Origin: Diphasiastrum complanatum
Lineage: Eukaryota; Streptophyta; Lycopodiopsida; Lycopodiales; Lycopodiaceae
Direction of reading: 5' to 3'
Length of the DNA: 64,000 nt
NCBI GenBank assembly: GCA_029204225.1
Contig: CM055092.1
Location: forward strand, 10,069,806-10,133,805
Shown here: positions 10,160-21,102 of the stretch, in pieces
How the letters are laid out: the number at the start of each line of letters is the position of its first letter
Position numbering within the stretch: position 1 is the first letter of the stretch
Notes under the pieces: generated by a model
Databases searched by the model: none
What the model saw: the letters and a program-made list of their open reading frames with translations, nothing else
Told to the model about the DNA's origin: nothing
Made by a program: the position numbers and the translations under genes

Positions 10160-11344
10160 TAAGTACAGTTCAGGAGAGAACAAGTTCCCAAGAATCCATT
10201 GTCGGAAAGTGGTGTGCAGAAGATAGGTCTAGCTTGAAAAGAAACGAATGAAAATAATTCAAGTGTCTAGAAAGAAAACTTTTTGTGCATGGTAGAATAA
10301 ACTATCTTCATCTTTCAAATGCATGACTACGCCCATTAATTTCAAACAAAACAATAGTGATAGAAATCATGTTTGATCTTATAGTAACTAACTTTGAGAT
10401 CATCAGTACTACAATGATTACGTAGCCAAACAATAAAGCATCGAAAATTATCAGACAAATAATTAGTCATGAAGAACTACAAAAATGCATACATTCTGAG
10501 ACGAAGCTGAACGCTAAAATGAAACAAACGTAAATGAGTACAATAAGTTGCGGATCGAAGCCACGTACTCTATGCTATTTTTGAGTGGCTGAAATGAAAG
10601 TCTGAATTAAGCGCAATGCTGATAAGCAGTTCGCAACAACAATCTCTAAAACAACTCTAAGAAGTGAGCTAGAATGCTCAGGAGTTTTATAGCTCGCAGG
10701 CTTGAGAGAGAGAGAGCTAGCTATTCAAAAAACTTCTTCTGATAACTTCAACTTCTGATAATGAAACTGTATGAATATGAGCAACTATTTATACTAAGAA
10801 ATTAGGTCTTCAATTGCGATCACCAGTTGGCTGGTGATCCGCTGGTAACCATCCGGTTTCTTTTCATTGATTGCTAATAAGTAGTGAAAATGGCCGTAAA
10901 CATTCTGTCTGCATAAATGAACCGAAACTATAGCTCCGCAGAAATGAACTAAAATAGCCACAGGCGACACTGTCGCTAAAAGGCGACAGTGTCAAATTTT
11001 TTGCGAAAAATGTGAAAAAGATGACAGTGCCCTTAAATCTCATTTAGGGTTGCCCACGCTTTGCCAGAGTCATTTCCTTAACATTTGAGGCTCTTTGAAA
11101 AACAGCGAAAAATGCGACACTGTAGGCGAAAAATATGAAAAAAATGACACTGCATTTTTCTACGAGATTCCTAACAGACGAAAAAGATGACACTATTTAA
11201 AACTCCGTGTATTTTTGCAGATTGTGTAAAAACAATTGTAATTCTGTAGACTATATAAAAACACGGAAAAGTCCGCAAAACTGGATGAACAATGGATGAA
11301 GATTAAACCGATTAGATGATTGGTAAGAGGAGACTAATCCAACA
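10160..11344 (-). repeat. 3' LTR of a minus-strand Copia element
   Basis: The right edge is exact: reading the minus strand, polypurine sequence AAGGGGGAC is followed by TGTTGGATTAGTC. Inside, GCATGACTACGCC and GATAGAAATCATG match the Copia LTRs at 43.2 and 56.3 kb. Repeated GCGACACTGTCGC / GGCGACAGTGTC strings (about 10962-10995) form small palindromes. The left edge is approximate. Confidence 0.65.
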
Positions 11345-11357
11345 GTCCCCCTTAATC
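11345..11357 (-). other. Polypurine tract (minus strand)
   Basis: Reads AGATTAAGGGGGAC on the minus strand, immediately before the LTR start TGTTGG and after the RNase H stop region. Confidence 0.7.
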
Positions 11358-12195
11358 TGAATCCTTGAATGCCTTGACCTTCAAACTTAGTTCTACATAG
11401 AATCTTCTGTGTGACTCCAAACTTGATGCTTTAGTAAAAACATCTGCTGTCATATCTTGCGTTCTATAGTACAACAATCTGGCTTCTTCGTTGAGAACTT
11501 TGCTTCTGACGAAATGATACTTCAATTCATTGTGCTTACTCCAGGAATGAAATCTAGGTTTGACTTATAAAGCGAAGGCACTTTGATTATCACAAAATAA
11601 TATTGTCGGAGCATATTGATTCAGACCAATATCTAAGAGTGAATTTCTCAATCAAATTGCTTCCTTTGTAGCTTGAGAGGCTGCGATATACTCTGATTCA
11701 ATGGAAAATAGAGCTATCGAAGATTGCTTGTGACTGTTCCAGGAAATTGGACCATTGTCGAGGAAGAATGTGAATCCAGAAGTGGATTTACGAGTATCTA
11801 CATCTCCTGCCTAACTTGCATCTGTGTAACCACTGAGTAAATTGAGTTTGTCATTGCCCACTGCTCCATAACAAATGCAAAAGTCCATAGTAGCTTGAAG
11901 ATATCTCATGACTTTGAGTTAGTCATATACTGACTGAGAGAGCTGACTGCAAAAGCTATGTCTGGCCTGGTACAGATCATGGCATACATAAGAGATCCTA
12001 TAATAGAATGGTAAGGATACTCACGCATCGGTTGCTTCTCATAAATTGTTTGGGGACACTGGTCCTTTCACAATTTGAGTCCTGGTTCCATTGATGAGAG
12101 AGCTAACTTGCAATTCATCAGATTATATCTAACTAAAATGTTGTAGATGTACCTCTGTTGTGTAATGTAGACCAACTTCTGTTTTTGACTCTGTA
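11358..12195 (-). pseudogene. Copia RNase H and RT end, broken
   Basis: On the minus strand the sequence is a clear counterpart of the Copia relic at 57.2-58.0 kb: DNA words encoding SWNSHKQSSIALFS-like, ATKEAIWLRNSLLD-like and SKHNELKYHF-like segments are present. In-frame stops (for example TTA read as TAA at 11571 and CTA read as TAG at 11814) and small indels break it. It ends abruptly near 12195, where sequence of the gag-protease relic begins, so the Copia element was truncated or inserted there. Confidence 0.75.
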
Positions 12196-12461
12196 GGGGC
12201 CCGTAGGAGGTCGTAGACAGAGGGCAGATCCACACCAGCCTGCAATTGGTCGAAATTACACTAATGTGGCTGACAGACTATCTCTCTACATCTGCACATT
12301 GGTCTTGTTGGTCCTTCCCCTTTGCAAAAACTCTTTCGTTCCTCTTTTTTGAATCCATTGACAACCATGTAGGAGTCTATCAATAATAAGTTGAATGAAA
12401 TACTACCTGAGGAATTCGTAGGAAACGAGAAATTACCTTATCTAATGTGTACGTATAAAGC

Positions 12462-12700
12462 TCATAATGGTGCGTTAGGTAAGTCCATTACTACAAAAGT
12501 AATGAAAAACTGTACTCCAACAATTTTGGCAGGTATGTCTTCAACCATTTCTCGTGGATGAACAGTCGTTTGATCAGCTAGCTTAATGGCAAAAGTTGCA
12601 AGCTTAATTCTTGTAAGGCCCCATTTTGCACATAGCTTTGTTGAAATCAAGTTAACTACCGAACCTCCATCTATCACGGCTGCTTCTTTCGAAAATTGTC
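12462..12700 (-). pseudogene. Retropepsin-like aspartic protease with intact DGGS
   Basis: MIDGGSVVNLISTKLC contains the catalytic Asp, followed by a loop-rich segment and FFITFVVMDLPNAPL, the conserved second-half strand. The reading continues upstream into the gag linker without a separate start, as expected for a Gag-protease polyprotein. A TAA follows NAPL, ahead of the position where the LLG motif would stand. Confidence 0.7.
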
Positions 12701-13099
12701 TATGTCGTATTGGCAGAGTGATATTTTTTTGCTCACTTTCCCAAGCTGCTCTGACATGGAGTACCTCATTAGATCCTTCAAATTCAGCACAAAAAAGTGG
12801 TTCCTGATTGGCTTCTGGTTCGTCGATCTAAGTTGATTTCTGTGCTAACACTTCTTTTGCTTTTGGTACCAACTTTAGAAATTCTCCCAATGTAATATTT
12901 ATCTTACTAGATAAAATATTTATGAGTAACTCTATTTGTGGCACTTCCGCTTCAGTCATCTTGAAGGGTTCTTCATGATGAGAAAACTGAGTATTCATAT
13001 CCGTTCATGGATTATTCAGTGGCTGCACAGGTGAAGAATGGACTTTGGCTGCTACTTTAGCGGCTTCAAGCTCCTCTTATTCTTGCAGTTGTTTAATCC

Positions 13100-14281
13100 A
13101 CTGCCTCATATCCTGATATCTCCTCTTTTCGGCATGGAGACTTGGTTAGACTCTAGATGCTATTGGTATATCAATGAATGGTATAGAATCAACAGGTACT
13201 AGATCTGCTTGTTGTGCGACAGCATAAATAGCATACTGTTCTGAAGGTCCACTTTCATTATTGTAATTCCATTGCTTGTTGTCTCTGTAAGGTTTTGGTT
13301 CCATCAAATTAGCAGGAGGAGCCAGTTGTGTAGGTGGGGCTGGTAAGGCTAATCTTTCCGGATACCCAAGATGATGTTGGACTATAGGATCCTTCCCATA
13401 AAGGGGTTCCTGATATCCCATCTGGGCATATCATTGCTAGATAATCCGAGGATTAAAATGGCAATAAGCAGTCCCATGATCAAGTGAATTGCACAAATAC
13501 TGATTTCTATTCATTTTTTCAATTGAGGACATTCATTTGTTGTGTGATTGTCTGTACAAATGGAACATCAAACATTTTCCCTGGTAGGAAAAGTCTTAGC
13601 AAACTTTTAGGTTCCTTGTTCGCTTTTTCATGAAAATCTTCCAAGGCTTTGGTCTTTTCATCAGATTGCGACTGCTTTTTCCATCTGTGTCTGCTGGTTC
13701 TTCTCAAGCTTCTCAAACTCATTGAGCATCATCTCTGCAATAGCGTTCATATTCATTGATACAATAGTAGTGGATGTCGTAGTGGTCTGCCCTACTGTAT
13801 AAGGCAACATACCAGTATTCAGCTCATCATCTGAATCTTCCTCATCCTCTCGTATTGCATCGTCCATAGCGTTTTGCAAAATTGCATATTCATTATGGCG
13901 TTTTAGCTCACGTCTGATTCTTTTAGGTAGATCTGACAAAAACCACATAATCATGGCATTTTCATTAATCAGCTCAGGTTCGCACTTAGATCTAAGTCAT
14001 TTAACCTATTCAATGTAATCTTATTTAACAGTTTCCCAATCTGTACGCTCAGTTTCATCTTGATTATAATACCAATCTTGTGCTGCGTCCGTTAAGGCCA
14101 TTGGAAAGAGCTTAAGTTTATCTTGAGGAAAAATTTTGTCATAGACTTCACAAGATTCAGCATAGATCTGGAGAAATCTAACTAGATCCGTTAATCCATT
14201 GTATTTGGGTAGATCCAAATGGGGTGATCTCCTAACAATGATTGGATTGACTTCCTGAGGAGCACCTCCAGGAGCAGCCAT
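13100..14281 (-). pseudogene. gag: Retrotransposon Gag, broken
   Basis: Starts at ATG 14281 (MAAPGGAPQEVNPIIVRRSP). The Gag core follows: PKYNGLTDLVRFLQ, KLFPMALTDAAQDWYYN, then MIMWFLSDLPKRIRREL and an acidic DAIREDEEDSDDEL stretch. A frameshift near 13690 and stops separate a Pro-rich segment (about 13146-13421: LALPAPPTQLAPPANL). The equivalent Gag at 241-1680 has LFLAGLPKNIRREL in the same place. Its role is capsid assembly. Confidence 0.75.
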
Positions 14282-14489
14282 TTTTACAAATCAAATCAAT
14301 CAGACAATGACATTGGATCTAGATTTTTGATCAAAAACTATCTCAGTTCAGATCTGCAAAATTTCTTTCACTTGACAAGAATCAGATTCCCAAACTGTGA
14401 AAACAATTCTTTGATCAAGTAATCGACACTTCTTAAAATGAAGAATTCTCAGAACCAAAAGTAAATTGAACTAGATTTGACCAAAATGT

Positions 14490-16703
14490 CATTTAAAGAG
14501 ATTCTCCTCTACGAGCCCGCTTGATAGTACCTACCTGGACTCAAAAGCTCAAAAGCACATAGCTTACCCTTTTAATGATTATGAAGGTAGAACAAACATC
14601 GGGAAGGAAGCTGCTTTTGATGAACTATCCTATGAAAGCCTCTTGCCTGCTACTCCTTCTCCTTCCACTCTCTTATGGAGTCCTCCAACTGAAATGGGAC
14701 AAAACCAAGGCAGAAAGGTTGTGACACATAGCTCTCTGAAGGCACTAGCTTGCGCCAAAGCTCATAATTTGAGTCACCCATAGTTCAAGTTGGGAACGTT
14801 TTATAAGATCTGTTTCTCTCTCTTATGTTTTGTATTTCTTGCAGACATGATACACTCCCCCTATTCTTTCAATTACCTTCCCATGAATGTGATTACTTGG
14901 AACGTTAGAGGTCTCAACTCCCATGTTCACCGCTCTTTGCTCTTCCACTATCTCTCCTCTCTCCCCCACTTCAACTGATCATTTGCCTTCAAAAACCCAA
15001 GCTGAGCAATTTTTTGTTGGATGTGTTACCCAAGTCGTTTGCCCATAATTTTGATTATTCTTGCACTCCTATTAATGGCACCCAAGGTGGTCTAGCGACT
15101 GTGGTTTCTAGAGACTGGAAACTTGCTTCCCATTTCTCTCTTCTGCGGGAATGAGCCAACATTTGCACTATCTCTAAATGTGGGTTCTCCTTCAATGTTG
15201 TTAGCATTTATGCTCCTAATTTCCCTCTTGCACGTGCCAACCTCTGGAACTCTATGGCCCCCTTTAACTCCCTACCCTTGGTTTTAACGAGAGATTTCAA
15301 TATGTATCTCCACCCACTCGATGGACATAATCATTTCTTTTGTGGAAAGACAAGCTTGGAATTGTACGATGAACAATTTTTGTTGGTTTGACGTCCTTCC
15401 ACTCTGCAATTCCCCTAGTCACCATACTTGGTCTATTGGTCATTTGCCCTCCTTTTTCACCTCAGCCAGACTTGATAGATTCAACCTCTCTGATTCTGGG
15501 AACTGGGCCAGTCTCATTCCTCCAATACCATTCCTACCCTCCCTCCGTTAGATTAGCTCTTGGTCAATCTACACTTTAGGCTCTTTATATTCGTTCCTTA
15601 TAAGCGTCACTCAGTATATGTCACGAACAACTCTATGATTTGGAACAGAAACCTATGTCCTGTTCTTTCTAAAAAGATTTTCTTTCTTACAAACCTAGAG
15701 GATATTATTGATTGCTCCACTCTTTTCTCTGGCAACAAGAAAAAATAAGCTAGTTCTTTTGCCTCCCTTCTTGAGTCCTCACTGAATCAATTACTCATCT
15801 CCATCTCACTTAGCGAGGCTTGCATTGATGACCCTTATCTTCATGCAGATGAATTCTTGCATGCCTCCGACCGTCTTAAAATTCTTGATCACTCCAAAGC
15901 AGCTATACTAAGAAAGAGAACTCACCTCAATTGGTTGCGTGAAGCAAACCTACCTTCTTTCTACTTCTTCAAGAAACTTAAATCTCAACACAAAAGAGAG
16001 GACTCTTGTGGTCTCAATATTAACAACACTTCTCTTCTCTCCTCAAGTGCCATTTGCATCTTTTTCTTTAATCACTTCTCGCATGCACTTCTATTTTCTC
16101 CACTCAGCACATTCCTCTTTACCCTCTCCTCCTTTTTATTTTGATTCCACCTCTCTCTTTGCCTCTCTCTCCCTAGAAGAACTTCATTTTGCTCTCAAAG
16201 CACTCAACTGAGACAAAACTTTGGGTCCTGATGGAGTCACCCCATGATTTTTTTGAGCACATTGGAAGCATATTGGTTCATTCCCTTCCTCCTTCTCTTA
16301 GGGTCTCATTAAACTTGTTCCCAAAGTCGGGTCTCCCTCCAAGATCTCTGACTACCACCCTCTTACCATGCTTAACACTTTCTATAAGATAGTAGCGAAA
16401 GCTCTTGCTAGAAGGATTGCCCCTTTCCTCCCTTCCCACCTCTCCAAAAGGCAATCTAGTTTTGTGAAGAGCACTATTTGACAACATTCTGAACATCTGG
16501 TTTGCCATTGACTCCTCTCTTTGGTTCAACTACCCGGCTCTTATCCTTAAGATAGATTTTGATAAAGCTTTTGACCAAATCAACTGGAACTACCTCCCTG
16601 CATACTGCTCTTCTTTTGGCATTCTTGATTCCATTATCAAAATCATTTGTGCTCTCTTCTCTTCAGTTTCTTCTTCCATTCTTTTCCAAGGTGCCCTCTA
16701 TTA
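14490..16703 (+). mobile_element. LINE (L1-type) fragment, truncated at both ends and decayed
   Basis: The end of an ORF1-like protein (about 14560-14780: LPATPSPSTLLWSPPTEMGQ) is followed by ORF2. The endonuclease begins MNVITWNVRGLNS at 14884 and shows GTQGGLATVVSRDWKLASHF, SIYAPN and a degenerate DFNM. RT begins near 15857 (LNWLREANLPSFYFFKKLKS), with DKTLGPDGVTP near 16211 and LVPKVGSPSKISDYHPLTML at about 16311-16371, then ILKIDFDKAFDQINWNYL at about 16534-16590. It stops near 16703, before the catalytic YADD block. Many stops and frameshifts are present. ORF2 proteins nick DNA and prime reverse transcription at the target. Confidence 0.85.
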
Positions 16704-17580
16704 GATTATTCTCCTGATTATCGTCTAATTGATCTTTTAATCTTTATCCACTTATTACCCTGCTCTACAGTTTTATGCATGTTTCTACACTGTCTATAGA
16801 ACTACATGCAAATCGCTCACATGTGGATTCCACAAGTGAATTTCCAAGAAGTACTAACTGGACAGATGCCAATTCCCTATGGCCAACTAGCCATTATGAT
16901 CTACAACCTAATCAACTGTCCTATTGGACTAGCCGCTTTTGCTTAGTACAACTCTCTCGAGCTTTCAAGCTTGAACACTCTTGATCATTCTAGCTTAGTT
17001 CTTTAGAGTTCTTTTAGAGTTTTGCTATCAACACTTACTGCTTATCAGTGGAAGCGCAAATTAGACAGACTCGCAAGATTCTATGTGCCCTAGTTTCATA
17101 GAGATGGAACTTCAGAGTGCTCTATGAGAGTTCTTATGATGATCTGAATTTTTTGGTTTTTTACAAGGGTTTTTTGAAATTTTATGGTTTTTCTCTAATT
17201 TTCGAAAATCTACTTGGAACTAAGTCTTGCAGGTTTCTATGTAGGTCTGAGACAATACCCTGGAGCTGCTATCAGTTATGCGAGGGTTCATTCCCACTGA
17301 TTTTGGAGAAAACAAAATCTGATGAGAATTTTGTCTCTTTTTCCTCCTAAATGCAAATTTGAGTGTTTTTATGGATTTTCCAAGGTTTTTGGCCGGATCT
17401 CAAGCCCTTAGAGGCTGTTTAGGGGCTCCTCTACCCTCTCACACCTCCTCCGCTAGCTGTGACCAGTCCAAGCACACAAAAATACAGAAAACACACTAAC
17501 CCTACACAAAATCCACCTAAAAACACTCTAAAAAAAACAAATACAACTAAAAAAACAACTAAACTAGTTAGTGAAAACCT
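16704..17580. other. No gene seen; possible internal leader of an LTR element
   Basis: No coding similarity could be recognised on either strand. The stretch lies just inside a tRNA-Asp-type primer site (minus strand), so it may be the untranslated leader of that element. Confidence 0.4.
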
Positions 17581-17581
17581 A

Positions 17582-17599
17582 TCCCTGGCAACGGCGCCA
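17582..17599 (-). other. tRNA-Asp-type primer binding site
   Basis: On the minus strand the sequence is TGGCGCCGTTGCCAGGGA. This is the primer site typical of plant Ty3 elements of the Athila/Tat group, which use tRNA-Asp (established knowledge). It predicts a 5' LTR immediately to the right. Confidence 0.65.
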
Positions 17600-17781
17600 C
17601 TATAGGGTCTTGCAAGCATGGTGGTGAGCAGCCCTCCGCTTGTCAAAAGGGTTAGAACACTTGGATAGAATCCTAACCTGGCTTAGTTGCAAGATCTAGA
17701 TGCTTTTGCTCTCTTAACTAACACTACACCACCTTAACACTACCCCTTCCTAAACTAACCACACATATATCATGATTGTAG

Positions 17782-17858
<77 letters not shown>

Positions 17859-18420
17859 AGATGGAGAGAAAGTAGAGGAAGAGAGAGTGAGAGTGAGAGT
17901 GGAGGTTAGCTCACTTGCTCATTTTACTTGCTATAGGAGAAACATAAACTATGGAAACCAAGAAAGCATGAACTTAAAAGCAAAGAGAAAGCAACAATAG
18001 CAATAGCAAGCATTGAATAGCAAATGAGAATGCTTCTCTTCCAAAAATGGTAGAGTTTTCTCCTTCTCATTAAGCATAGAAATATGGTACAAGAGGTGTC
18101 TTTTAATCAATGGAGAAGGCTCATGCCCCAAAATCCTACTCGCTACTTCTAAAATATGTGAACTAATGTTAACCATCCATCTTGGACCCATTCTAATCCA
18201 AGAGTCTTAAAAAAGTACATTGGAATTCACATGATACATGTGAGTCTCAATTCGGACCCAAGTTTGAAAGTTTGAGACTAAGCTTATTAACTTTACATTA
18301 TGGCCTCAAGTTTTATTTTATTAACACTAAGGCCCAAGTCTTTTATTCTATACACAATTTAACTTGCATGCTCCTTGGGCCATGGGCTTATACATGCAGG
18401 ATGCCACAACCCTCGCAACA
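17600..18420 (-). repeat. Possible 5' LTR of a tRNA-Asp-primed element
   Basis: Extends from the primer site to a TGTTGCGAGGGTTGTGGC start (minus strand) at 18420. It contains the (GA)n tract at 17783-17857. The terminal dinucleotide at the primer side is not the usual CA and no second copy is in the window, so the assignment rests mainly on position. Confidence 0.35.
17783..17857 (+). repeat. (GA)n microsatellite
   Basis: About 75 bp of uninterrupted GA dinucleotides, continuing into degenerate GAGAGTGAGAGTGAGAGT to about 17902. Confidence 0.95.
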
Positions 18421-18504
18421 CTTTCTAGTTTCTATTAGGTTCATTTAGATGGATTACCATTGCTCACGATTGTTGTTTTACTCAACTTGCCAAATTTCTC
18501 ACAG

Positions 18505-18720
18505 GAGCCCTTGGTATGCTGTCATCATTCCTCATGAAAGGTGCATGCCTTAAGGCAAATACATATAAGAGTATCCTAATAGTAGACAAAATCTTACACT
18601 GGCAATGTGAGTCATCCATGGATTTCTATCTAAATCTACCACCTTTGATTACCAAAATATGGGTTGCAGATATTTCAAAGGGTTATGAGAATATACCTTT
18701 AGTTGGACGTCTTGAAAGTG
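18505..18720 (+). other. Exon-like open segment, unknown protein
   Basis: A reading frame of about 72 residues (for example MLSSFLMKGACLKANTYKSI and IWVADISKGYENIPLVGRLE) is flanked by an acceptor-like TTTCTCACAG and a donor-like GGGTATGC. The composition and the two splice-like borders make it look like one exon of a host gene or a captured gene fragment. No family is recognised and no neighbouring exon was found. It may be chance. Confidence 0.25.
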
Positions 18721-18723
18721 GGT

Positions 18724-18845
18724 ATGCTTTATGGTGTTTTTTAATATTGTATTTTGCTTTTCAGCTATACTTTATCTTGTTGGATTATGAATAAAGGCTT
18801 TAAAAAGCTTCAGTCTTGCTTTGTCAAGAGGAACTAAGTGCAGTC
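18724..18845 (+). repeat. Dispersed repeat shared with 26720-26829
   Basis: Words such as TTTTCAGCTATACTTTA, CTTGTTGGATTATGAATAAA and GTCAAGAGGAACTA recur in inverted orientation at 26720-26829. It is probably the end of an LTR of the Copia family whose gag lies between. Confidence 0.55.
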
Positions 18846-18848
18846 TTG

Positions 18849-18952
<104 letters not shown>

Positions 18953-19009
18953 GTAATAAACTTATGGCTTCTACAATGATTTCTTTGATAGCCAACATGA
19001 TGTATTGAT

Positions 19010-20005
19010 CTACATACATGAGGCTGTGACCTGATAAATCCCAGAAATTGTGTCAGACGTTGATGCTGCACACACATCTTCACAGATGTAGGCGGTCGAA
19101 CAATTTTTGTTCGTTCTTTCTTCGCCCATCTTTGAGCTCTCGGGCTCCTCGACATAGGAAGAACTATTATTGCTCTCCTGTCTGTTCTGTGCTGATCTGT
19201 TTCTTGGGTTCTGGCAGCAATCCATGGCTACATGACCCTTCTTATGGCAATGGATACACTCAATCTTGGGATTGAACCAGCAGGTATCTACTCTATGCCC
19301 GTCTCTTCTGCATCTCGTGTAGGTCTTCTTGTCGGCATCTTGTCGTTTCAACCTCCCTTTGGTCTTCCATTTGCTTTTGCTGGTCCCCTCTACTTGCTGG
19401 TCACGATCCTGCCTCTGATTCGACTCCCTCTTAGGCTTGAACTGTTTCTTTGATTTTTCTTTGTTGCCGTAGAGTGCCTGGTTAGAACCATCTTTGTGAT
19501 CAAGATGCTCTCTGGCCTCGACTTCCTCTCGAATCTCGACAATCTCCTTTTTGAGGTTTATGGTAGGATCTTTCGCAGGCAGGGTCGTCTGGAAAGATCT
19601 GGGTAAGGCTCTCAATATATATGCGAGCTGCTTCTCAGCTGATACTGCATTCGCTGCTCCTGAGTTGTGTAGTGATAGAAACAGATCCTTCATCTTTCTC
19701 ATGAAAGAGGTGAGGTCTTTCTCATCCCACTGCAGATTCATCAGCTGATCTTCCAGCATCATAATCTGACTTCTTGATTTCATCTTGTGAGTAATGTATC
19801 CCACATCTCCTTAGCCTTGGAGAATACCAGGTCAAGTGTAAGGCTATCTTTGATGGAAGATGATAGCAAGGCCACTGCCTTGTCGTTTTTCTCCCTCCAT
19901 TCACATAGCTCCTTGCTTGTTGTCGTAGGCATTTCTTCTGTGCCATCCACCCAGGGGAAGAGTCCTTTGCCCTTGAGTATCAAAGATGTCTTAACTTTCC
20001 AAGCT
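19010..20005 (-). pseudogene. gag: Copia Gag with two zinc knuckles, N-terminus removed
   Basis: On the minus strand the frame opens at the Ty3 insertion point (TSLILKGKGLFPWVDGTEEM) and shifts once near 19790. It continues with the Copia Gag core (LEDQLMNLQWDEKDLTSFMR, AEKQLAYILRALPRSF), a basic region, then CRRDGHRVDTC and CIHCHKKGHVAMDC zinc knuckles. A stop near 19010 ends it before any protease. The start codon and about the first 15 residues are missing because the chromovirus at 20010 sits there. The product would package element RNA. Confidence 0.8.
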
Positions 20006-20009
20006 AAAG

Positions 20010-20424
20010 TTATGGACTCGGCTCATTACATTCGCCGCGTCCATTTACATTTACAGTTATTTTACTTTATGCATAAGCAGGCCTTGGGCCCTTTTTTATT
20101 CATTAGTGACATTCAGACTATATGGTTGGCCTTTGTCCTCATTATTCATTATTAGGCCATTTGGACATATCACTGGAGAGTGGGGGCCTTCTTGGAGGGC
20201 GCACTATTATCCCTCCCAGTTGGGCCCTAGCCACTGGAAGCTTCCTTTTAGGACTTCCTCTTGGCTCTAAGTAGGGAAACTGTGTCATTTGCCATTCAGT
20301 TGATGATATTGATCTCTCTCTTTAGCCTCCTTAATCTCTCTCTTTCCTGCTTTCTAGGGTTAAGTCTTGCTTATGTGATGCTTTCATAGCTTAATTCTAG
20401 ATCAGCTGTGGCTCTATTCGTAAC
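20010..20424 (+). repeat. 5' LTR of the chromovirus
   Basis: Starts at TTATGGACTCGGCTC, repeated at 25776, and ends just before the primer site. About 415 bp, a length seen in small-LTR chromoviruses. The exact first base is uncertain because both copies are preceded by AG and lack the usual TG start. Confidence 0.75.
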
Positions 20425-20425
20425 T

Positions 20426-20438
20426 TGGTATCAGAGCA
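20426..20438 (+). other. Initiator-Met tRNA primer binding site
   Basis: TGGTATCAGAGCA, complementary to the 3' end of plant initiator-Met tRNA, directly follows the LTR. Confidence 0.9.
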
Positions 20439-21102
20439 CTTTTCTGAGCACAATCTGGAATTTTTTCTTTGCTGCCTTGCTTGCTCCTCCATCGCTATTC
20501 CTACAGCTCCATTATCGTTTTGACAGCCCTGTTCCATCGCTGCTCCTTCCACTCCTTTCTGCCTAGCATTCCCCCTGTTTTGTCCTCTCTTTTCTTTGCT
20601 GCCCAGCGCTCCTCCTCTTCCTTTCCATCGCTGTCCCTGCCTTCTGACCTATCACTTTCATCTGATATTTTTCCAGTTTGCAACCATCTTCCACAGTTAG
20701 TTCCCTGATTGTCCAGCGCCCATCCTCATCCAAAAACTACCCAATTCCGACATCATTTGCTATTCCAAAAAGCTAAAATTCTTCAACCTATAAATCGCTG
20801 TCTCAGCACTCCCAACTTGTCACTTTTGCCGTTTTTTTTTCTCCAATTCCAGCCATCTTTTATAGCTTATCAAAAGGCTGTCGCACGCTCATTCTCCACC
20901 ACATTTTCAGGAATTCTGACTCCGTTTACTCTTTCAAATTCACATTGTATCCTTGGCTATCCAGCGCATTTTTACAGCCTCTCCATTGTTCATTGTTGTC
21001 TATTTTTTTTCAGTTGTGATAATATTGATTGTAATAGGCTAATTTGGAGTGACGACAAGAGTCCGCTCCCTCAAGTTTTCGTCTATTCCTTCCACTATCA
21101 TT
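20439..21102 (+). other. Untranslated leader of the chromovirus
   Basis: About 660 bases, pyrimidine-rich (CT- and TTCC-rich), without a conserved coding signal before the gag ATG at 21103. Confidence 0.6.

Larger units (their letters stand above)
12200..14487 (-). mobile_element. Gag-protease part of a second Ty3-type element
   Basis: On the minus strand it reads leader, gag, a Pro-rich linker and protease, then is cut by the Copia fragment at about 12200. The Gag core resembles that at 241-1680, so the two are members of related families. No LTR of its own could be fixed. Everything 3' of protease is missing, so one cannot say whether this copy also lacked pol. Confidence 0.7.

Noticed and set aside
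18505-18720. Assignment of the exon-like segment to a SET-domain histone methyltransferase because of DISKG-ENIP
   Set aside because: Only a handful of residues resemble a pre-SET region; without further exons the call is not supportable.
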